Below are positions 17,984-28,011 of a stretch of DNA of 64,000 nt, in pieces. How positions within the stretch are numbered: position 1 is the stretch's first letter; every line of letters begins with the position of its first letter. Source of the stretch: Mycobacterium kyorinense (GTDB lineage Bacteria; Actinomycetota; Actinomycetes; Mycobacteriales; Mycobacteriaceae); contig NZ_LZKJ01000080.1 of NCBI RefSeq assembly GCF_001672775.1, forward strand, positions 34,544 to 98,543, written 5' to 3'. Under the pieces are notes generated by a model. The model was not told where the DNA came from. It did not search any database and saw nothing but the letters and a program-made list of their open reading frames with translations. The position numbers and the translations under genes were made by a program.

Positions 17984-19051
17984 ATGGGACAGCAGTATCG
18001 GATAGCACATGTCGGCACCGGCTACACCGGCTCCATCGCGCTTCGACAGATCCTCAGATCGCCACGTTTCAAGCTGGTCGGCCAACTCGTTCACAGCCAC
18101 GACAAGGCCGGCACAGACTCCGGCAAACTAATCAACGAGTCCCCCGTTGGTGTGGTGGCCACTGACAGCTTTGACGATCTGCTTGCACTGGACGCCGACT
18201 GCGTTAGCTACTTCGCAGCTGTATCCGGCCGCGAAGCTAGCGAGATCGCTGACCAGATATCCGCAATACTCGCCAGCGGAAAAAATGTCGTGACACCGTC
18301 ATATCACGCGTTATTTCACCCACCTTCTCTTGACGACGCCTTGAGAGAAAAGCTGGAAGCGGCATGCCGGCGAGGGAACAGCTCCCTGCTGGCAACCGGT
18401 ATCGCGCCGGGCTTCGCCACCGACATCCTTGCCGTGCACGCGGCGAGTATGTGTGAACTGCCCGCAAAGGTCGCGGTCGAGGAACGTATTCCGTGCGGGG
18501 CTTATCGGGTGCCCGGTTTCTTCGCGATGCTGGGCTTCGGTCGAACGGCTGAACAGGACGCGCAGATTTATCGGCCTGGATCAATGATCGCGACCGTCAC
18601 CCCGCCCCTACGACTCCTGGCCCAAGGACTGGGCTTGCGACTTGACGAAGTCCGCGAGTACCGGGACGTCGCGATTGCCGATCGTCATTACCGCTTCGAC
18701 GCCGGTGAGATCCCGGCCGGCACGATCGCCAGTGTGCGGATGCGCTTCGACGGCATCGTCGCTGGTCAGCCGCGGTTGCGTTATTCATCGATCTGGTCGA
18801 TGCCCGATGAGGCGGTCGAAGACTGGCAGCCCGCCATTGCGTCCGGTAGCCCGACTCGACGGCTCACTCGAATTTCCGTCGAAGGCGATCCCCCGGTTCA
18901 ACTCGACTCTGCGCTCAATGGCGGCGAGCTGCCCGGCTCAACTGCTACCGCGGCCCGGGTGGTGAACGCGATTCCAGCAGTGTGTGCGGCCAACCCAGGT
19001 ATTCTCAGCGCGCTTGACCTCGTCGTTACCGCCCAGGCCGCGCCGAGCTAA
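17984..19051 (+). CDS. NAD(P)-dependent amine dehydrogenase, 2,4-diaminopentanoate/dihydrodipicolinate reductase-like
   Basis: 355 aa. N-terminal Rossmann domain (YRIAHVGTGYTGSIALRQI) of the dihydrodipicolinate-reductase-like superfamily; ATGIAPGFATDILAVHAASM and the downstream alpha/beta domain match the family annotated as 2,4-diaminopentanoate dehydrogenase or amine dehydrogenase in mycobacteria. The true substrate is unknown. AGGAG ends about ten bases before the ATG. It stands alone in the interval between aroC and the prepilin-peptidase gene, where M. tuberculosis carries lipoproteins and VapBC genes, so this is probably accessory. Confidence 0.75.
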   Translation: MGQQYRIAHVGTGYTGSIALRQILRSPRFKLVGQLVHSHDKAGTDSGKLINESPVGVVATDSFDDLLALDADCVSYFAAVSGREASEIADQISAILASGKNVVTPSYHALFHPPSLDDALREKLEAACRRGNSSLLATGIAPGFATDILAVHAASMCELPAKVAVEERIPCGAYRVPGFFAMLGFGRTAEQDAQIYRPGSMIATVTPPLRLLAQGLGLRLDEVREYRDVAIADRHYRFDAGEIPAGTIASVRMRFDGIVAGQPRLRYSSIWSMPDEAVEDWQPAIASGSPTRRLTRISVEGDPPVQLDSALNGGELPGSTATAARVVNAIPAVCAANPGILSALDLVVTAQAAPS

Positions 19052-19143
19052 GCCAACGGCACCGGGACGATCCCCAATCGCTGCTCCTCGAACGTGCGTT
19101 GTCGAGACACGTGAAGCTCCCGGGCCTTCGTATTGTCAGTAAT

Positions 19144-19860
19144 TCACAGCGGAAGGTCACTCAGCTTGCCCCGCACACTGCTCGCCGCCGCGATGTAGTC
19201 GCGCAGCTCGGGTGAAATCAGGTCGGCAACCGTTAACAGATCCGCAAGCCGGTCGAGCAGATGGCGGGTCGTCAAGCTCAGTACACCTCGCCCCGTCTCG
19301 CGCCGCAGTAGCGGTTCATGGTGTGCGATCCGGTTGCGGAGCTGATGCAGTCGACCGACCGGATCGTCCACCGCTCGCCGGCTCGTGCCAGGTCGGAAAG
19401 CCTTGTGTAGATGTGGAATCCACAGCGGATGGTGGTGCGCCGTTGTGGACAGGTAGCGCCAGAACCCAAACGTCAATTCGGCGATCACCTTGCCGGGTGG
19501 CGCACCAGGACCCGCCTCCCGCACGGCTCGCTCTATCTGCTCGCGCGGAGCACGGTTCGCATCAATTCGGGTGCCATCACGCGCTGCTCGCCATCGAACC
19601 GGAAACAACCGGTATGGGTCGGTCGTCCAATGCGGCCGGCCCGCCGTTGTGCTAGCCGTGATCGCGGCGTCGTAAGCGTTGCGCAACGCCACTTCCAGGT
19701 GCGCCAGATCATGCAGAAATACGGCCGACAAGGCGGTGTTCCATTCGTAAAGTTCGAGCGCTCGTCGTCGATCCACACCGACAGCCGCCAGATAGACCGC
19801 AAACCGTGGCCTCGACAGCCAGGCCTCCAACCATGTGCCAGGCTCCTCAGTGTCGGTCAT
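19144..19860 (-). CDS. Abi family protein (HEPN-type abortive-infection candidate)
   Basis: 238 aa, all helical. The N-terminal pattern WLSRPRFAVYLAAVGVDRRRALELYEWNTALSAVFLHDLAHLEVALRNAYD and the C-terminal LHQLRNRIAHHEPLL are typical of the Abi_2-like family; R175-NRIA-H180 is the R-x4-H motif that catalyses RNA cleavage in HEPN ribonucleases. Related proteins abort phage infection in lactococci; activity here is inferred. The ATG at 19860 overlaps the stop of a 73-codon reading frame upstream (ATGA). It sits in the variable aroC/prepilin-peptidase interval. Confidence 0.75.
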   Translation of the reverse strand: MTDTEEPGTWLEAWLSRPRFAVYLAAVGVDRRRALELYEWNTALSAVFLHDLAHLEVALRNAYDAAITASTTAGRPHWTTDPYRLFPVRWRAARDGTRIDANRAPREQIERAVREAGPGAPPGKVIAELTFGFWRYLSTTAHHHPLWIPHLHKAFRPGTSRRAVDDPVGRLHQLRNRIAHHEPLLRRETGRGVLSLTTRHLLDRLADLLTVADLISPELRDYIAAASSVRGKLSDLPL

Positions 19861-20078
19861 TGCCGGTAAACTTCGTCGTGCACTGCCCCGGATGACCCCT
19901 GTCCCTTACGGGTCATGTCGCCGGGGCTTTGTTCACTTCCGATGATTTTCTTCCGCTGCGGCAGCAACTGTGCGAGACAACGCGCCAGCGTCAACGGCGG
20001 CCTTGAGCCGTCGCCCACGACGACAACCGGTCTAGGTTCCGCTGGATCGGTCCCCGAGTTGGATCTGGCGTTGTCCAT
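19857..20078 (-). CDS. possible small ORF coupled to the Abi gene
   Basis: 73 codons, ending in ATGA overlap with the Abi start. The middle looks protein-like (PRPVVVVGDGSRPPLTLARCLAQLLPQRKK) but no family is recognised; the end is polar (TRKGQGSSGAVHDEVYRQ). It could be an antitoxin-like partner or leader of the Abi gene. Its final third also forms the hairpin at 19886-19926, so it may instead be an untranslated leader. Confidence 0.3.
   Translation of the reverse strand: MDNARSNSGTDPAEPRPVVVVGDGSRPPLTLARCLAQLLPQRKKIIGSEQSPGDMTRKGQGSSGAVHDEVYRQ
19886..19926. promoter_or_regulatory. hairpin upstream of the Abi gene
   Basis: Interrupted stem: CCCCGG (19886-19891) pairs with CCGGGG (19921-19926), and ATGACCC (19892-19898) with GGGTCAT (19910-19916), with an 11-base loop and a 4-base bulge. 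It ends 26 bases before the Abi ATG on the minus strand. It may be an attenuator, RNA-binding site or terminator; purpose unknown. Confidence 0.4.
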
Positions 20079-20108
20079 GTCGACCTACCTACCAGGAAGG
20101 TACGACGA

Positions 20109-20522
20109 CTACAGCGCCGCCAACCCCACCGCCGCCAGGCTCGCCAGGCACATCGCGGGGCCGTGCGGCACGGTGCGGACACCCCGAAGCAGGGCGACCA
20201 CTCCCGTCGCCGCGGTCAACAGCGGCGCGCCCAGCGCCGCCAGTACCCACACGTCGACGCCGAAGCGGCCGGTCAGCGCGCCCAGCCCGAGCGCCAGCTT
20301 CACATCGCCGGCGCCCATCGCCGAGGGCGACGCCAGATGCACCAGCAGATACACCGCGGCCAGCCCCGAGCCACCGGCCAGCGCCGGCACACCGCGACCG
20401 GCAATCACGGCGACCAGCAGAATCACCGCGGCCCCCGGCAGCGTCAACCAGTTGGGCAACCGCCGCTGCATCAGGTCATGGCCACTCAACAAGCCCATCC
20501 ACAGCAACACCGCCGCCGTCAC
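20109..20522 (-). CDS. prepilin peptidase-like aspartic protease (Rv2551c-like)
   Basis: 137 aa membrane protein with the two catalytic aspartates of the A24 family: SGHDLMQRRLPN and the GxGD motif GAGDVKLALGLG. The N-terminal methylase/Cys-rich domain of full TFPP enzymes is absent, as in other mycobacterial homologues. It may process type IV/Tad-like prepilins encoded elsewhere. The GTG at 20522 lies 9 bases after the aroE stop, so it is the end of the alaS-ruvX-mltG-aroE operon. Confidence 0.88.
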   Translation of the reverse strand: MTAAVLLWMGLLSGHDLMQRRLPNWLTLPGAAVILLVAVIAGRGVPALAGGSGLAAVYLLVHLASPSAMGAGDVKLALGLGALTGRFGVDVWVLAALGAPLLTAATGVVALLRGVRTVPHGPAMCLASLAAVGLAAL

Positions 20523-20531
20523 GGCGGGAGG

Positions 20532-21326
20532 CTAACCCAGTGCCGCGGTCATCGCCGCTCGGGGCGCGGGTTGGCCTGTGAATTGTTCGACCTGCGCGAA
20601 CGCCTGGTGCAGCAGCATCTGCAGGCCGTTGATCACCCGCCCGCCGGCCGCGCCGACCGCGGCGGCCAGCGGCGTCGGCCACGGGTCGTAGACGGCGTCC
20701 AACAAGACCGGCACCCCGGCCAACGCGTCCGCGTAACGCTCGGCCACCTCCGCAGGCAAGGTATTGACCAGCACCGTCGCTTCCTCGAGCCGGGCGCTAC
20801 TGTCGAGCTCGCAGAACCGGGTCGCCACGCCGATCCGCTCACCCAGCTGCACCAATCGGGCGGCTTTGTCGGGGTTGCGCGCGACGACGGTGATGCCGCT
20901 GACACCGAGTTCGGCCAGCGCCACCACCACCGCCGGTGCGGTGCCGCCGGAGCCGGACACCACCGCGTGTCCCGACGCGGTGCCGAGCGCGCCGACGACG
21001 CCGTCGACGTCGGTGTTGTCAGCCCGCCAGCCGCGGGCCGTGCGCACCAGCGTGTTGGCCGAGCCGACCAGCTCGGCGCGCGGGGTCCGCTCGTCGGCGT
21101 ACGCCAGCGCGGCGAACTTTCCCGGCATCGTCACCGAGACACCAACCCATTCCGGCCCGAAAGCGCCGACGACGGCCGGCAGTTCGTCGGCGCCGCATTC
21201 GATGCGGTCGTAGGTCCAGTCCTGCAGGCCCAACGCGCGGTAGGCCGCCAGATGCAGTTGCGGGGAGCGCGAATGCGCGATCGGCGAGCCGAGGACGCCC
21301 GCCCGTCTACCGCGCGCTGCGCTCAT
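20532..21326 (-). CDS. aroE: shikimate dehydrogenase
   Basis: 264 aa. NADP-dependent reduction of dehydroshikimate. N-domain GSPIAHSRSPQLHLAAY with the substrate serines, VSVTMPGKFAAL with the catalytic Lys, NTDVDG with the catalytic Asp, and a Rossmann C-domain (VVSGSGGTAPAVVVAL in place of the usual GAGGAA). C-terminal GLQMLLHQAFAQVEQFTG is typical. The M. tuberculosis homologue occupies the same position. The start overlaps the mltG stop (ATGA). The Gly-rich loop SGSGGTA is a mild variant. Confidence 0.92.
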   Translation of the reverse strand: MSAARGRRAGVLGSPIAHSRSPQLHLAAYRALGLQDWTYDRIECGADELPAVVGAFGPEWVGVSVTMPGKFAALAYADERTPRAELVGSANTLVRTARGWRADNTDVDGVVGALGTASGHAVVSGSGGTAPAVVVALAELGVSGITVVARNPDKAARLVQLGERIGVATRFCELDSSARLEEATVLVNTLPAEVAERYADALAGVPVLLDAVYDPWPTPLAAAVGAAGGRVINGLQMLLHQAFAQVEQFTGQPAPRAAMTAALG

Positions 21327-22570
21327 CGCGCGGAGTCGAGGACACCGTTGTGTTTGGCCAGCTCGATATTGGCCAGATGCTGCTGGTAGTCCCGGGTGAA
21401 CAGGGTGGTGCCCTGCGCGTCGATGGTGACGAAGTACAGCCAGTCACCGGGCTCGGGGTGCTCGGCGGCCGACAGGGCGTCGGTGCCGGGCGAACAGATC
21501 GGCGTGGCAGGCAGCCCCTCGGACATGTAGGTGTTCCAGGGTGTGGACTGCGCGCGGTCGGCGTCGGTGGTGGCGACTTCCCGGCGGTCCAGCGGATAGT
21601 TCACCGTCGAGTCGAATTCCAGCGTGCGATGCTCGGCGAGCCGGTTGTAGATGACTTGGGCCACCTTCGGGAAGTCCTCCGGCGTGGCCTCGCGTTGCAC
21701 CAGCGACGCCACCACCAGCACCGCGTGTGGGGACAGGTTCATCGCCTTGGCGGTGTCGAGCAGCCCGGATTTCACGTAGTTGACGGCGCTGGTGCTGATC
21801 AGCGTCGACAGAATCGATTGCGGGGAGGCCGACGGGTTGACGTTGAACGTCCCCGGGGCGATCAAACCCTCGATCCGGCGATGATCAGCGCCCATCCGGG
21901 TCATCGGCTCGACGGCCCACCCGGGCACTCCCAGCTTCGCCGGCGGCGTGTCGGCAGCCGCGGTCCGCAGGTCGGTCACCGACGCGCAGTGCCGGTCCCC
22001 GTCGAGCTCCACGCAGGTGGCCCGCGAGATCAGGGTGAAAATGCCGGGCGTCGCGGCGTTGGTCTTGACGTCGGTGGTGTCGTCGAGCTGGCGGCCCTCC
22101 GGGATGACCAGCCTGCCCACCCGGCTGTCGGGGTCGGTGAGCCGCTGGACCGCCGACGATGCGGGGATCTCGGTGCGCATCCGGTAGAAGCCGGGCTGAA
22201 TGGCCGAGATCGCGGAGTTGCCGTGTGCGGCGTCGATGAACGCCCGGACCGTGCGGACCACGCCGCGATCATGCAGGGTCTCGCCGATTGCGGTGGTCGA
22301 GTCGCCGGCCTGGATCTGGATGACCACATCCTGTTTGCCGCTGCCGCGGTAGTCGTTCGTCGAGCCGAAGGTGTGCCACAACTTGGAACCGACGAAGACG
22401 GCCGCGATGACTACGACGATGAGCAGGACCGCGGCGAATCCTCCGGCGATCCGCCGGCGCCGGCGGCCGCGCTCGGCGCGGATCCGTTCCGCGCGCGTCA
22501 TCGTGCGGCGAGCGGGCCCAACCGCAACAGGTTGAGCCCGGGGCCGGCCGCGTCCGCCGCCGTCACGCAC
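21323..22570 (-). CDS. mltG: endolytic murein transglycosylase MltG (YceG)
   Basis: 415 aa. A basic cytoplasmic N-tail, one membrane anchor (about residues 43-62, [19 protein letters not shown]), a LysM-like segment ([18 protein letters not shown]) and the YceG catalytic domain with [11 protein letters not shown] carrying the catalytic Glu, [32 protein letters not shown] and [19 protein letters not shown]. It cleaves nascent glycan strands and sets their length. The GTG at 22570 overlaps the ruvX stop by 8 bases; the internal ATG at 22501 lacks a ribosome site. Confidence 0.92.
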   Translation of the reverse strand: MRDGGGRGRPRAQPVAVGPARRTMTRAERIRAERGRRRRRIAGGFAAVLLIVVVIAAVFVGSKLWHTFGSTNDYRGSGKQDVVIQIQAGDSTTAIGETLHDRGVVRTVRAFIDAAHGNSAISAIQPGFYRMRTEIPASSAVQRLTDPDSRVGRLVIPEGRQLDDTTDVKTNAATPGIFTLISRATCVELDGDRHCASVTDLRTAAADTPPAKLGVPGWAVEPMTRMGADHRRIEGLIAPGTFNVNPSASPQSILSTLISTSAVNYVKSGLLDTAKAMNLSPHAVLVVASLVQREATPEDFPKVAQVIYNRLAEHRTLEFDSTVNYPLDRREVATTDADRAQSTPWNTYMSEGLPATPICSPGTDALSAAEHPEPGDWLYFVTIDAQGTTLFTRDYQQHLANIELAKHNGVLDSAR

Positions 22571-23063
22571 CGTTGACCTCCCCGGGCAGCGCGGCGCGGC
22601 GTTGGTCGAGCCACCCCTGCAGGATCGCCACCGCCGCCGCCTGATCGATCACCCCGCGCTGGCCCTTGGCCCGCACACCTGCCTCCCGCAGGGATCGCTG
22701 CGCGGTGACCGTCGTCAGCCGCTCGTCGGCCAGCCGCACCGGGACCGGCGCGATCCGGCGGGCCAGCAGATCGGCCAACTCGATCGCGTCGCGGGCCGAC
22801 GGGCCGGTGCGATCGGCCAGGGTGCGCGGCAGCCCGACGACCACCTCGACCGCCTCGAGTTCGGCGACCAACTCAGCGAGCCGGCGCAGATGGCTGCCGG
22901 ACCGGTCGCGGCGCACGGTCTCCACCGGAGTGGCCAGGATCCCGTCCGGGTCACTACAGGCCACACCGATGCGCACGCTGCCGGCGTCGACACCGAGCCG
23001 CCGGCCCCGCCCGGGGTCGTCCCGACCCGGGCGATCCGGAAGGCGGTGCGCTGCAGTGTCCAC
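22563..23063 (-). CDS. ruvX: RuvX/YqgF Holliday-junction resolvase-like protein
   Basis: 166 aa, RNase H-like fold: [80 protein letters not shown]. Family members act in rRNA 5'-end maturation and possibly recombination. The GTG follows directly after the alaS stop (TGAGTG). Residues 1-22 before RRLGVDAG are Pro/Arg-rich. Confidence 0.92.
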   Translation of the reverse strand: MDTAAHRLPDRPGRDDPGRGRRLGVDAGSVRIGVACSDPDGILATPVETVRRDRSGSHLRRLAELVAELEAVEVVVGLPRTLADRTGPSARDAIELADLLARRIAPVPVRLADERLTTVTAQRSLREAGVRAKGQRGVIDQAAAVAILQGWLDQRRAALPGEVNGA

Positions 23064-25757
23064 TCAGCTGACCCGCGCAATCTGCGCTCGCAGCGCATCG
23101 AGCGCGGCGTCGATGCCCGTCGGGTCCTTGCCCGAGCCCTGAGCCAGATCCGGTTTGCCTCCGCCGCGGCCGGACACCGCGCCGGCCAGCTGCTTGACCA
23201 GGTCGTCGGCGCGGAACCCGAGATCCTGGGCGGCCGGGTTGGTGGCGACCGCATACGGCACTGTGCCGCTGTCGCCTTCGGCGATCAACGCGACGACGGC
23301 CGGATCGTTGCCGAGTTTGCCGCGGATATCACCGACCAGCGAACGCAGATCACCGGCCGTCATTCCCGCCGACATCCGCTGCGCCACCACACGCACGTTA
23401 CCGATGCGCTGTGCCCCGGCTGCGGCGTTCACCGCAGCGGCGCGGGCATTCGCCAGCCGCGCGCGTTCGAGCTCTTTCTCGGCGGCCTTGAGACGCTCCA
23501 CCAGGTTGGCCACCCGGGCGGGCACCTCCTCCGAAGGCACCTTCAGCGACGACGCCAACCCCGCCATCAGCGCGCGTTCCTTGGCCAGGTGCTTGAACGA
23601 CTCCAGCCCGACGTAGGCCTCCACGCGGCGTATCCCGGAGCCCACCGAAGACTCCCCCAGGATGGTCACCGGACCGATCTGCGCCGAATTGTGCACGTGC
23701 GTGCCGCCACAGAGTTCCAGCGAGAACGGCCCGCCGATTTCGACGACCCGCACCTCGTCGGGGTAGCTTTCGCCGAACAGCGCCAGCGCGCCCATCGCCT
23801 TGGCCTTGTCGAGTTGCTCGGTGAACGTGTGCACCTCGAAATCGGCCTGCACCGCCTGGTTGGTCACTTCTTCGATCTGGCTGCGCTGCTCGTCGGTCAA
23901 CGCGCCCTGCCAGTTGAAGTCGAACCGCAGATAGCCCGGCCGATTCAGCGAGCCAGCCTGAACGGCGTTGGGGCCCAGCACTTGTCGCAACGCGGCGTGC
24001 ACCATGTGGGTGCCCGAATGTCCCTGGGTGGCGCCCTTGCGCCAGCCGGCGTCGACCGCCGCGACGACGGTGTCGCCCTCGACGAATTCGCCGGACTCCA
24101 CGTTGACGCGGTGCACCCACAGGGTTTTGGCGACCTTCTGCACATCGCTGACCGCCGCCCGGGCGGTCTCGCCGGCGCCGGTGCCACTGATCGTGCCGGA
24201 GTCGGCGACCTGCCCGCCGGATTCGGCGTAAAGCGGCGTGCGGTCCAAGACCAGCTCGACGCGATCAGCGCCATCGGTGCCGTGGGCGATCACCGGGACC
24301 CGCTTGCCGTCGACGAAAATGCCCAGAATCCGTGCCTCCGAGGTCAATTCGTCGAAGCCGGTGAACTCGGTCGGGCCGGCGTCCACCAACTCGCGGTAGG
24401 CGCTCAGGTCGGCGTGGGCGTGTTTGCGCGCGGCGGCGTCGGCTTTGGCCCGGCTGCGCTGCTGGGCCATCAACTCCCGGAAGCCGGCTTCGTCGACCTG
24501 CAGCCCCGCTTCGGCGGCCATCTCGAGCGTCAGCTCGATCGGAAACCCGTAGGTGTCGTGCAGCGTGAAGGCATCCGGTCCGGTCAGCACCGTGGCGCCC
24601 GACGCTTTGGTGGCGCCGGCCACCTCCTCGAACAGCCGTGAACCCGACGCCAGGGTGCGGTTGAACGCGGTTTCTTCGGCCACCGCGATCCGGTTGATCC
24701 GGTCGAAGTCGGCGACGAGTTCTGGATACGACGGGCCCATCGCGTCGCGGACGGTGGCCATCAGGTCGCCCACGATGGGGTCCTCGATGCCCAGCAGCTT
24801 GGCCGAGCGGATGACCCGGCGCAGCAGCCGGCGCAGCACGTAACCGCGGCCGTCGTTGCCGGGGCTGACCCCGTCGCCGATCAGGATCGCCGCGGTGCGG
24901 CTGTGGTCGGCGATGACCCGGTAGCGCACATCGTCGTCGTGGTTGCCGACGTCGTAGGGGCGCGCCGCCACCCTGGCGACCGTGTCGATGACCGGGCGCA
25001 GCAGGTCGGTTTCGTAGACGTTGTGCACGCCCTGCAGCAGAAACGCAACCCGCTCGACTCCCATGCCGGTGTCGATGTTCTTGCGCGGCAGCGGGCCGAG
25101 GATTTCGAAGTCCTCCTTGGTGGTGCCTTCGCCACGCTCGTTTTCCATGAACACGAGATTCCAAATCTCGATGTAGCGTTCCTCGTTGACCGCTGGGCCG
25201 CCCTCGACGCCGAACTCCGGTCCGCGGTCGTAGTAGATCTCCGACGACGGGCCGCACGGCCCGGGAATGCCCATTGACCAATAGTTGTCGGCCATGCCGC
25301 GGCGCTGGATCCGCTCGGCCGGCAGACCGGCGACCTCCTGCCACAATTGCGCGGCCTCGTCATCGTCGAAATAGACTGTGGCCCACATTCGTTCCGGGTC
25401 AAAGCCGTATCCGCCATCGGCGATGCTGTTGGTCAGCAAACTCCACGCCAGCTCGATGGCACCGCGCTTGAAGTAGTCGCCGAACGAGAAATTGCCGGCC
25501 ATCTGAAAAAACGTGTTGTGCCGGGTGGTGATACCGACTTCGTCGATGTCCGGCGTGCGGATGCACTTCTGGATGCTGGTGGCCGTGGGATAGGGCGGAG
25601 TGCGCTGCCCCAGAAAAAACGGCACGAACTGGACCATGCCGGCGTTGACGAACAGCAAGTTGGGGTCGTCGAGGATCACCGAGGCGCTGGGAACCTCGGT
25701 GTGGCCCGCTTTCACGAAATGATCCAGGAAACGCTTCCTGATCTCGTGTGTCTGCAC
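23064..25757 (-). CDS. alaS: alanyl-tRNA synthetase
   Basis: 897 aa, class II synthetase of full length. Order: catalytic domain ([52 protein letters not shown]), tRNA-binding domain, editing domain with the zinc ligands of [14 protein letters not shown] and [10 protein letters not shown], and a C-terminal C-Ala domain ([14 protein letters not shown]). GTG at 25757 gives the conserved [10 protein letters not shown] start. First gene of alaS-ruvX-mltG-aroE-prepilin peptidase. Confidence 0.97.
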   Translation of the reverse strand: MQTHEIRKRFLDHFVKAGHTEVPSASVILDDPNLLFVNAGMVQFVPFFLGQRTPPYPTATSIQKCIRTPDIDEVGITTRHNTFFQMAGNFSFGDYFKRGAIELAWSLLTNSIADGGYGFDPERMWATVYFDDDEAAQLWQEVAGLPAERIQRRGMADNYWSMGIPGPCGPSSEIYYDRGPEFGVEGGPAVNEERYIEIWNLVFMENERGEGTTKEDFEILGPLPRKNIDTGMGVERVAFLLQGVHNVYETDLLRPVIDTVARVAARPYDVGNHDDDVRYRVIADHSRTAAILIGDGVSPGNDGRGYVLRRLLRRVIRSAKLLGIEDPIVGDLMATVRDAMGPSYPELVADFDRINRIAVAEETAFNRTLASGSRLFEEVAGATKASGATVLTGPDAFTLHDTYGFPIELTLEMAAEAGLQVDEAGFRELMAQQRSRAKADAAARKHAHADLSAYRELVDAGPTEFTGFDELTSEARILGIFVDGKRVPVIAHGTDGADRVELVLDRTPLYAESGGQVADSGTISGTGAGETARAAVSDVQKVAKTLWVHRVNVESGEFVEGDTVVAAVDAGWRKGATQGHSGTHMVHAALRQVLGPNAVQAGSLNRPGYLRFDFNWQGALTDEQRSQIEEVTNQAVQADFEVHTFTEQLDKAKAMGALALFGESYPDEVRVVEIGGPFSLELCGGTHVHNSAQIGPVTILGESSVGSGIRRVEAYVGLESFKHLAKERALMAGLASSLKVPSEEVPARVANLVERLKAAEKELERARLANARAAAVNAAAGAQRIGNVRVVAQRMSAGMTAGDLRSLVGDIRGKLGNDPAVVALIAEGDSGTVPYAVATNPAAQDLGFRADDLVKQLAGAVSGRGGGKPDLAQGSGKDPTGIDAALDALRAQIARVS

Positions 25758-25849
25758 GTGTCCGTCGCTGTCCTTGTAATTAAATCGACCGCATTACCTT
25801 ACCGGCCTGCACAGATCAGGGATCGTGCCGACCGGCGCCGCCCGGATGG

Positions 25850-26251
25850 CTACCCGCTGACGAAACTCAACCGCACCGACCGCTTGGGGTTGTCCCGGTT
25901 GAGGTCGACGAGGACCACGCTCTGCCAGGTGCCCAGCAGCGGTTCGCCACCGGCCACCGGCACCGTCACCGACGGCGCCACCAGAGCCGGCAGCACATGG
26001 TCGGCGCCGTGGCCCGGTGAACCGTGCGCGTGGCGGTAGCGGTCGTCGCGGGGCAGCAACCGCTCCAGCGTGTCGACGAGGTCGTCGTCGGAACCGGCGC
26101 CGGTCTCGATGATCGCCACCCCGGCCGTCGCGTGCGGGACGAACACGTTGCAGAGCCCGTCTGCGCGGGCAGCGCAAAACGAGCGCACCGCCTCGGTCAA
26201 ATCGACGATGCGGCGGCGCTTGGTGTCCACTTCCAGCACATCGCTGTCCAC
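25850..26251 (-). CDS. YjbQ family protein (UPF0047, Rv2556c-like)
   Basis: 133 aa. The YjbQ fold signature is complete: [86 protein letters not shown]. Some members show weak thiamin-phosphate-synthase activity; the physiological role is unknown. GTG 26251 gives an N-terminus equal to the M. tuberculosis homologue (DSDVLEVDT); the longer 387-codon frame is an opposite-strand shadow. Divergent from the next gene. Confidence 0.9.
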   Translation of the reverse strand: MDSDVLEVDTKRRRIVDLTEAVRSFCAARADGLCNVFVPHATAGVAIIETGAGSDDDLVDTLERLLPRDDRYRHAHGSPGHGADHVLPALVAPSVTVPVAGGEPLLGTWQSVVLVDLNRDNPKRSVRLSFVSG

Positions 26252-26416
26252 GTCGACCAGCCTACGGGCCGGACTCGGCACCGTTCCAATTGCAAGCCTC
26301 CGACCCGCGGCAAAACCATTGCGACGCTTATCGGGTTGGAGGAAGGTGGTTACTGGACCGGTGGCGCCACCGGGGCGTTGCCGCCGAGCGGATTCGACCA
26401 GAAAGGGAGGGTGATC

Positions 26417-27037
26417 GTGTACGCGCGCTCTACCACCATCGAGGCGCACCCGTCGTCCATCGACGCGGGCGTCGCGCACGTTCGTGATGTGGTCATGCCC
26501 ACACTCCAGCAGATCGACGGATGTGTCGGTGTGTCGTTGTTGGTCGATCGTGAGGCCGGCCGCTGCATCGCGACCAGCTCCTGGGAGACGCTGCAGGCGA
26601 TGCAGGCCAGCGCCGAGCAAGTACGACCGGTTCGTGATCAGGCCGCCGGGGTGTTCGGCGGCAGCCCGACCGTGGACGACTGGGAGATCGCCGTGCTGCA
26701 CCGCGACCACCACTCCGCTCCGGGCGCCTGTGTGCGGGCCACCTGGCTCAAGGTGCGGCCCGATCAATTCGACAAGGCCATCGAGTTCTACCGGGAATCG
26801 GTGCTGCCCGCGATCGAAGAACTCGAGGGTTTCTGCAGTGCCAGCCTGATGCTGGACCGCACGTCCTGGCGGGCGGTGTCGTCGTCGACCTTCGACAGCC
26901 TCGAGGCGATGGAGCGCAACGGAGACGCCGCGCGTTCCCTGCGCACCTCCCGGCTTCGCGACCTGGGCACCGACCAGTACGACGTCGGCGAGTTCGAGCT
27001 GGCGCTGGCCCACTTGCGGGTGCCCGAGCTGGTCTAG
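26417..27037 (+). CDS. duplicated ferredoxin-like (ABM-type) protein (Rv2557/Rv2558-like)
   Basis: 206 aa, built of two similar halves: [31 protein letters not shown] and [31 protein letters not shown], each the helix-strand pattern of dimeric alpha-beta barrel (ABM/EthD-like) domains. The middle [21 protein letters not shown] and the end [14 protein letters not shown] match Rv2557 closely. M. tuberculosis has two adjacent copies; here only one. Starvation-associated in M. tuberculosis; biochemical role unknown. GTG 26417, six bases after GGGAGG, preferred over GTG 26411, which touches it. Confidence 0.85.
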   Translation: MYARSTTIEAHPSSIDAGVAHVRDVVMPTLQQIDGCVGVSLLVDREAGRCIATSSWETLQAMQASAEQVRPVRDQAAGVFGGSPTVDDWEIAVLHRDHHSAPGACVRATWLKVRPDQFDKAIEFYRESVLPAIEELEGFCSASLMLDRTSWRAVSSSTFDSLEAMERNGDAARSLRTSRLRDLGTDQYDVGEFELALAHLRVPELV

Positions 27038-27079
27038 GCGATCGCAAGCGCGGCGAAGCCGGGCGCCGCGGGTCGCCGC
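27038..27079. repeat. GC-rich dispersed repeat, copy A
   Basis: 42 bases; same family as the tandem pair at 39745-39845 (one difference in the shared core GATCGCAAGCGCGGCG...GCCGGGCGCCGCGGG). It lies between two convergent genes, directly after the TAG of the ABM-like gene. The ends (GCGA ... TCGC) are inverted, so it may fold and end transcription from both sides. Confidence 0.75.
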
Positions 27080-27086
27080 TAGACCA

Positions 27087-27995
27087 CTAGCCGGCCCGTC
27101 CGTCGATCAGGGCGGCGCGCGCCAGCGTCGCCTGCGCCATCTTGACGTGGGCGGCGTCGACCAGGACGCCATCGACTCCGACCGCGCCCAGGCCCTTCTC
27201 CTCGCCGTCGCGGTAGGCGGCGACGTTGCGCTCGGCGAGTTCGATCTCCGCGCGCGTCGGTGCATACACCTGGTTGGCAACCGGGACCTGGCTCGGGTGG
27301 ATCGCCCACTTGCCGGTGTAGCCGAGCAGCCCGGCCCGCCGCGCGTCGCGCTCATACCCCTCGAGGTCGTGGTAGTCGGGGTAGGGCGCGTCGATCGCTT
27401 CGATGCCGGCGATGCGGGCGGCGACCAACACCTTGTTGCGGGCGTAGTGCCAAAAGTCACCGGGGTAGTCGCCGAGCGGGACGAAGTTGGTGTCCACCCG
27501 GGCCCCCTGCGACAGCGAGAAGTCGCCGACACCGAAGATCAACGCGTCCAGCCTGGGGCTGGCCGCCGCGATCTGCTCGGCGTTGGCCAGGCCTTCGACT
27601 TCCTCGATCAGCACCTCAAGGGCGATCGGGCGCCCTAACCCCAGCTTGGCTTCCAGCTGCGTCAGCAGCACGTCGACCCACCAGACGTCGCGGGCGGTGC
27701 AGACCTTGGGGATGATGATCGTGTCGAGGTGATCGCGCGCCTGGGTGACGACGTCGATGATGTCGTCGTGGCACCACGGGGTGTCCAGGCCGTTGATGCG
27801 AATCGCTCGGACCGTGCGCCCCCAGTTCAATTCCTTCAGCGCCGCAATGGCTTTGGCGCGTGCCGTTTCTTTGTGCGCCGGCGCGACGGCGTCCTCGAGG
27901 TCGAGGAACACCAGGTCGGCGCCGGAGCCGGCGGCGTGGGCGAACATGTGGTCGTTGCTGGCCGGGACGGCCAACTCCGAGCGGCGTAGCAGCAT
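27087..27995 (-). CDS. HpcH/HpaI aldolase/citrate-lyase-beta-like protein (CitE, malyl-CoA-lyase type)
   Basis: 302 aa TIM-barrel of the CitE-like superfamily: RRSELAVPASNDHMFAHAAGSGADLVFLDLEDAVAP, IRINGLDTPWCHDD, IIIPKV, EVLIEEVEGLANAEQIA, LIFGVGDFSLSQG and GKWAIHPSQVPVANQVYAPT, containing the usual Mg and CoA ligands (Glu/Asp of LDLEDAV and IFGVGDFS). Such enzymes cleave malyl-, citramalyl- or methylmalyl-CoA thioesters. Next to a family III CoA-transferase, it probably takes part in activation and cleavage of a branched dicarboxylic acid; the substrate is not known. Confidence 0.88.
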   Translation of the reverse strand: MLLRRSELAVPASNDHMFAHAAGSGADLVFLDLEDAVAPAHKETARAKAIAALKELNWGRTVRAIRINGLDTPWCHDDIIDVVTQARDHLDTIIIPKVCTARDVWWVDVLLTQLEAKLGLGRPIALEVLIEEVEGLANAEQIAAASPRLDALIFGVGDFSLSQGARVDTNFVPLGDYPGDFWHYARNKVLVAARIAGIEAIDAPYPDYHDLEGYERDARRAGLLGYTGKWAIHPSQVPVANQVYAPTRAEIELAERNVAAYRDGEEKGLGAVGVDGVLVDAAHVKMAQATLARAALIDGRAG

Positions 27996-28011
27996 CGGCG
28001 GATCTCCTTGG

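Noticed and set aside
22602..24641. 679-codon plus-strand frame over alaS/ruvX
   Set aside because: Shadow of alaS on the opposite strand; high-GC genomes give long antisense frames.
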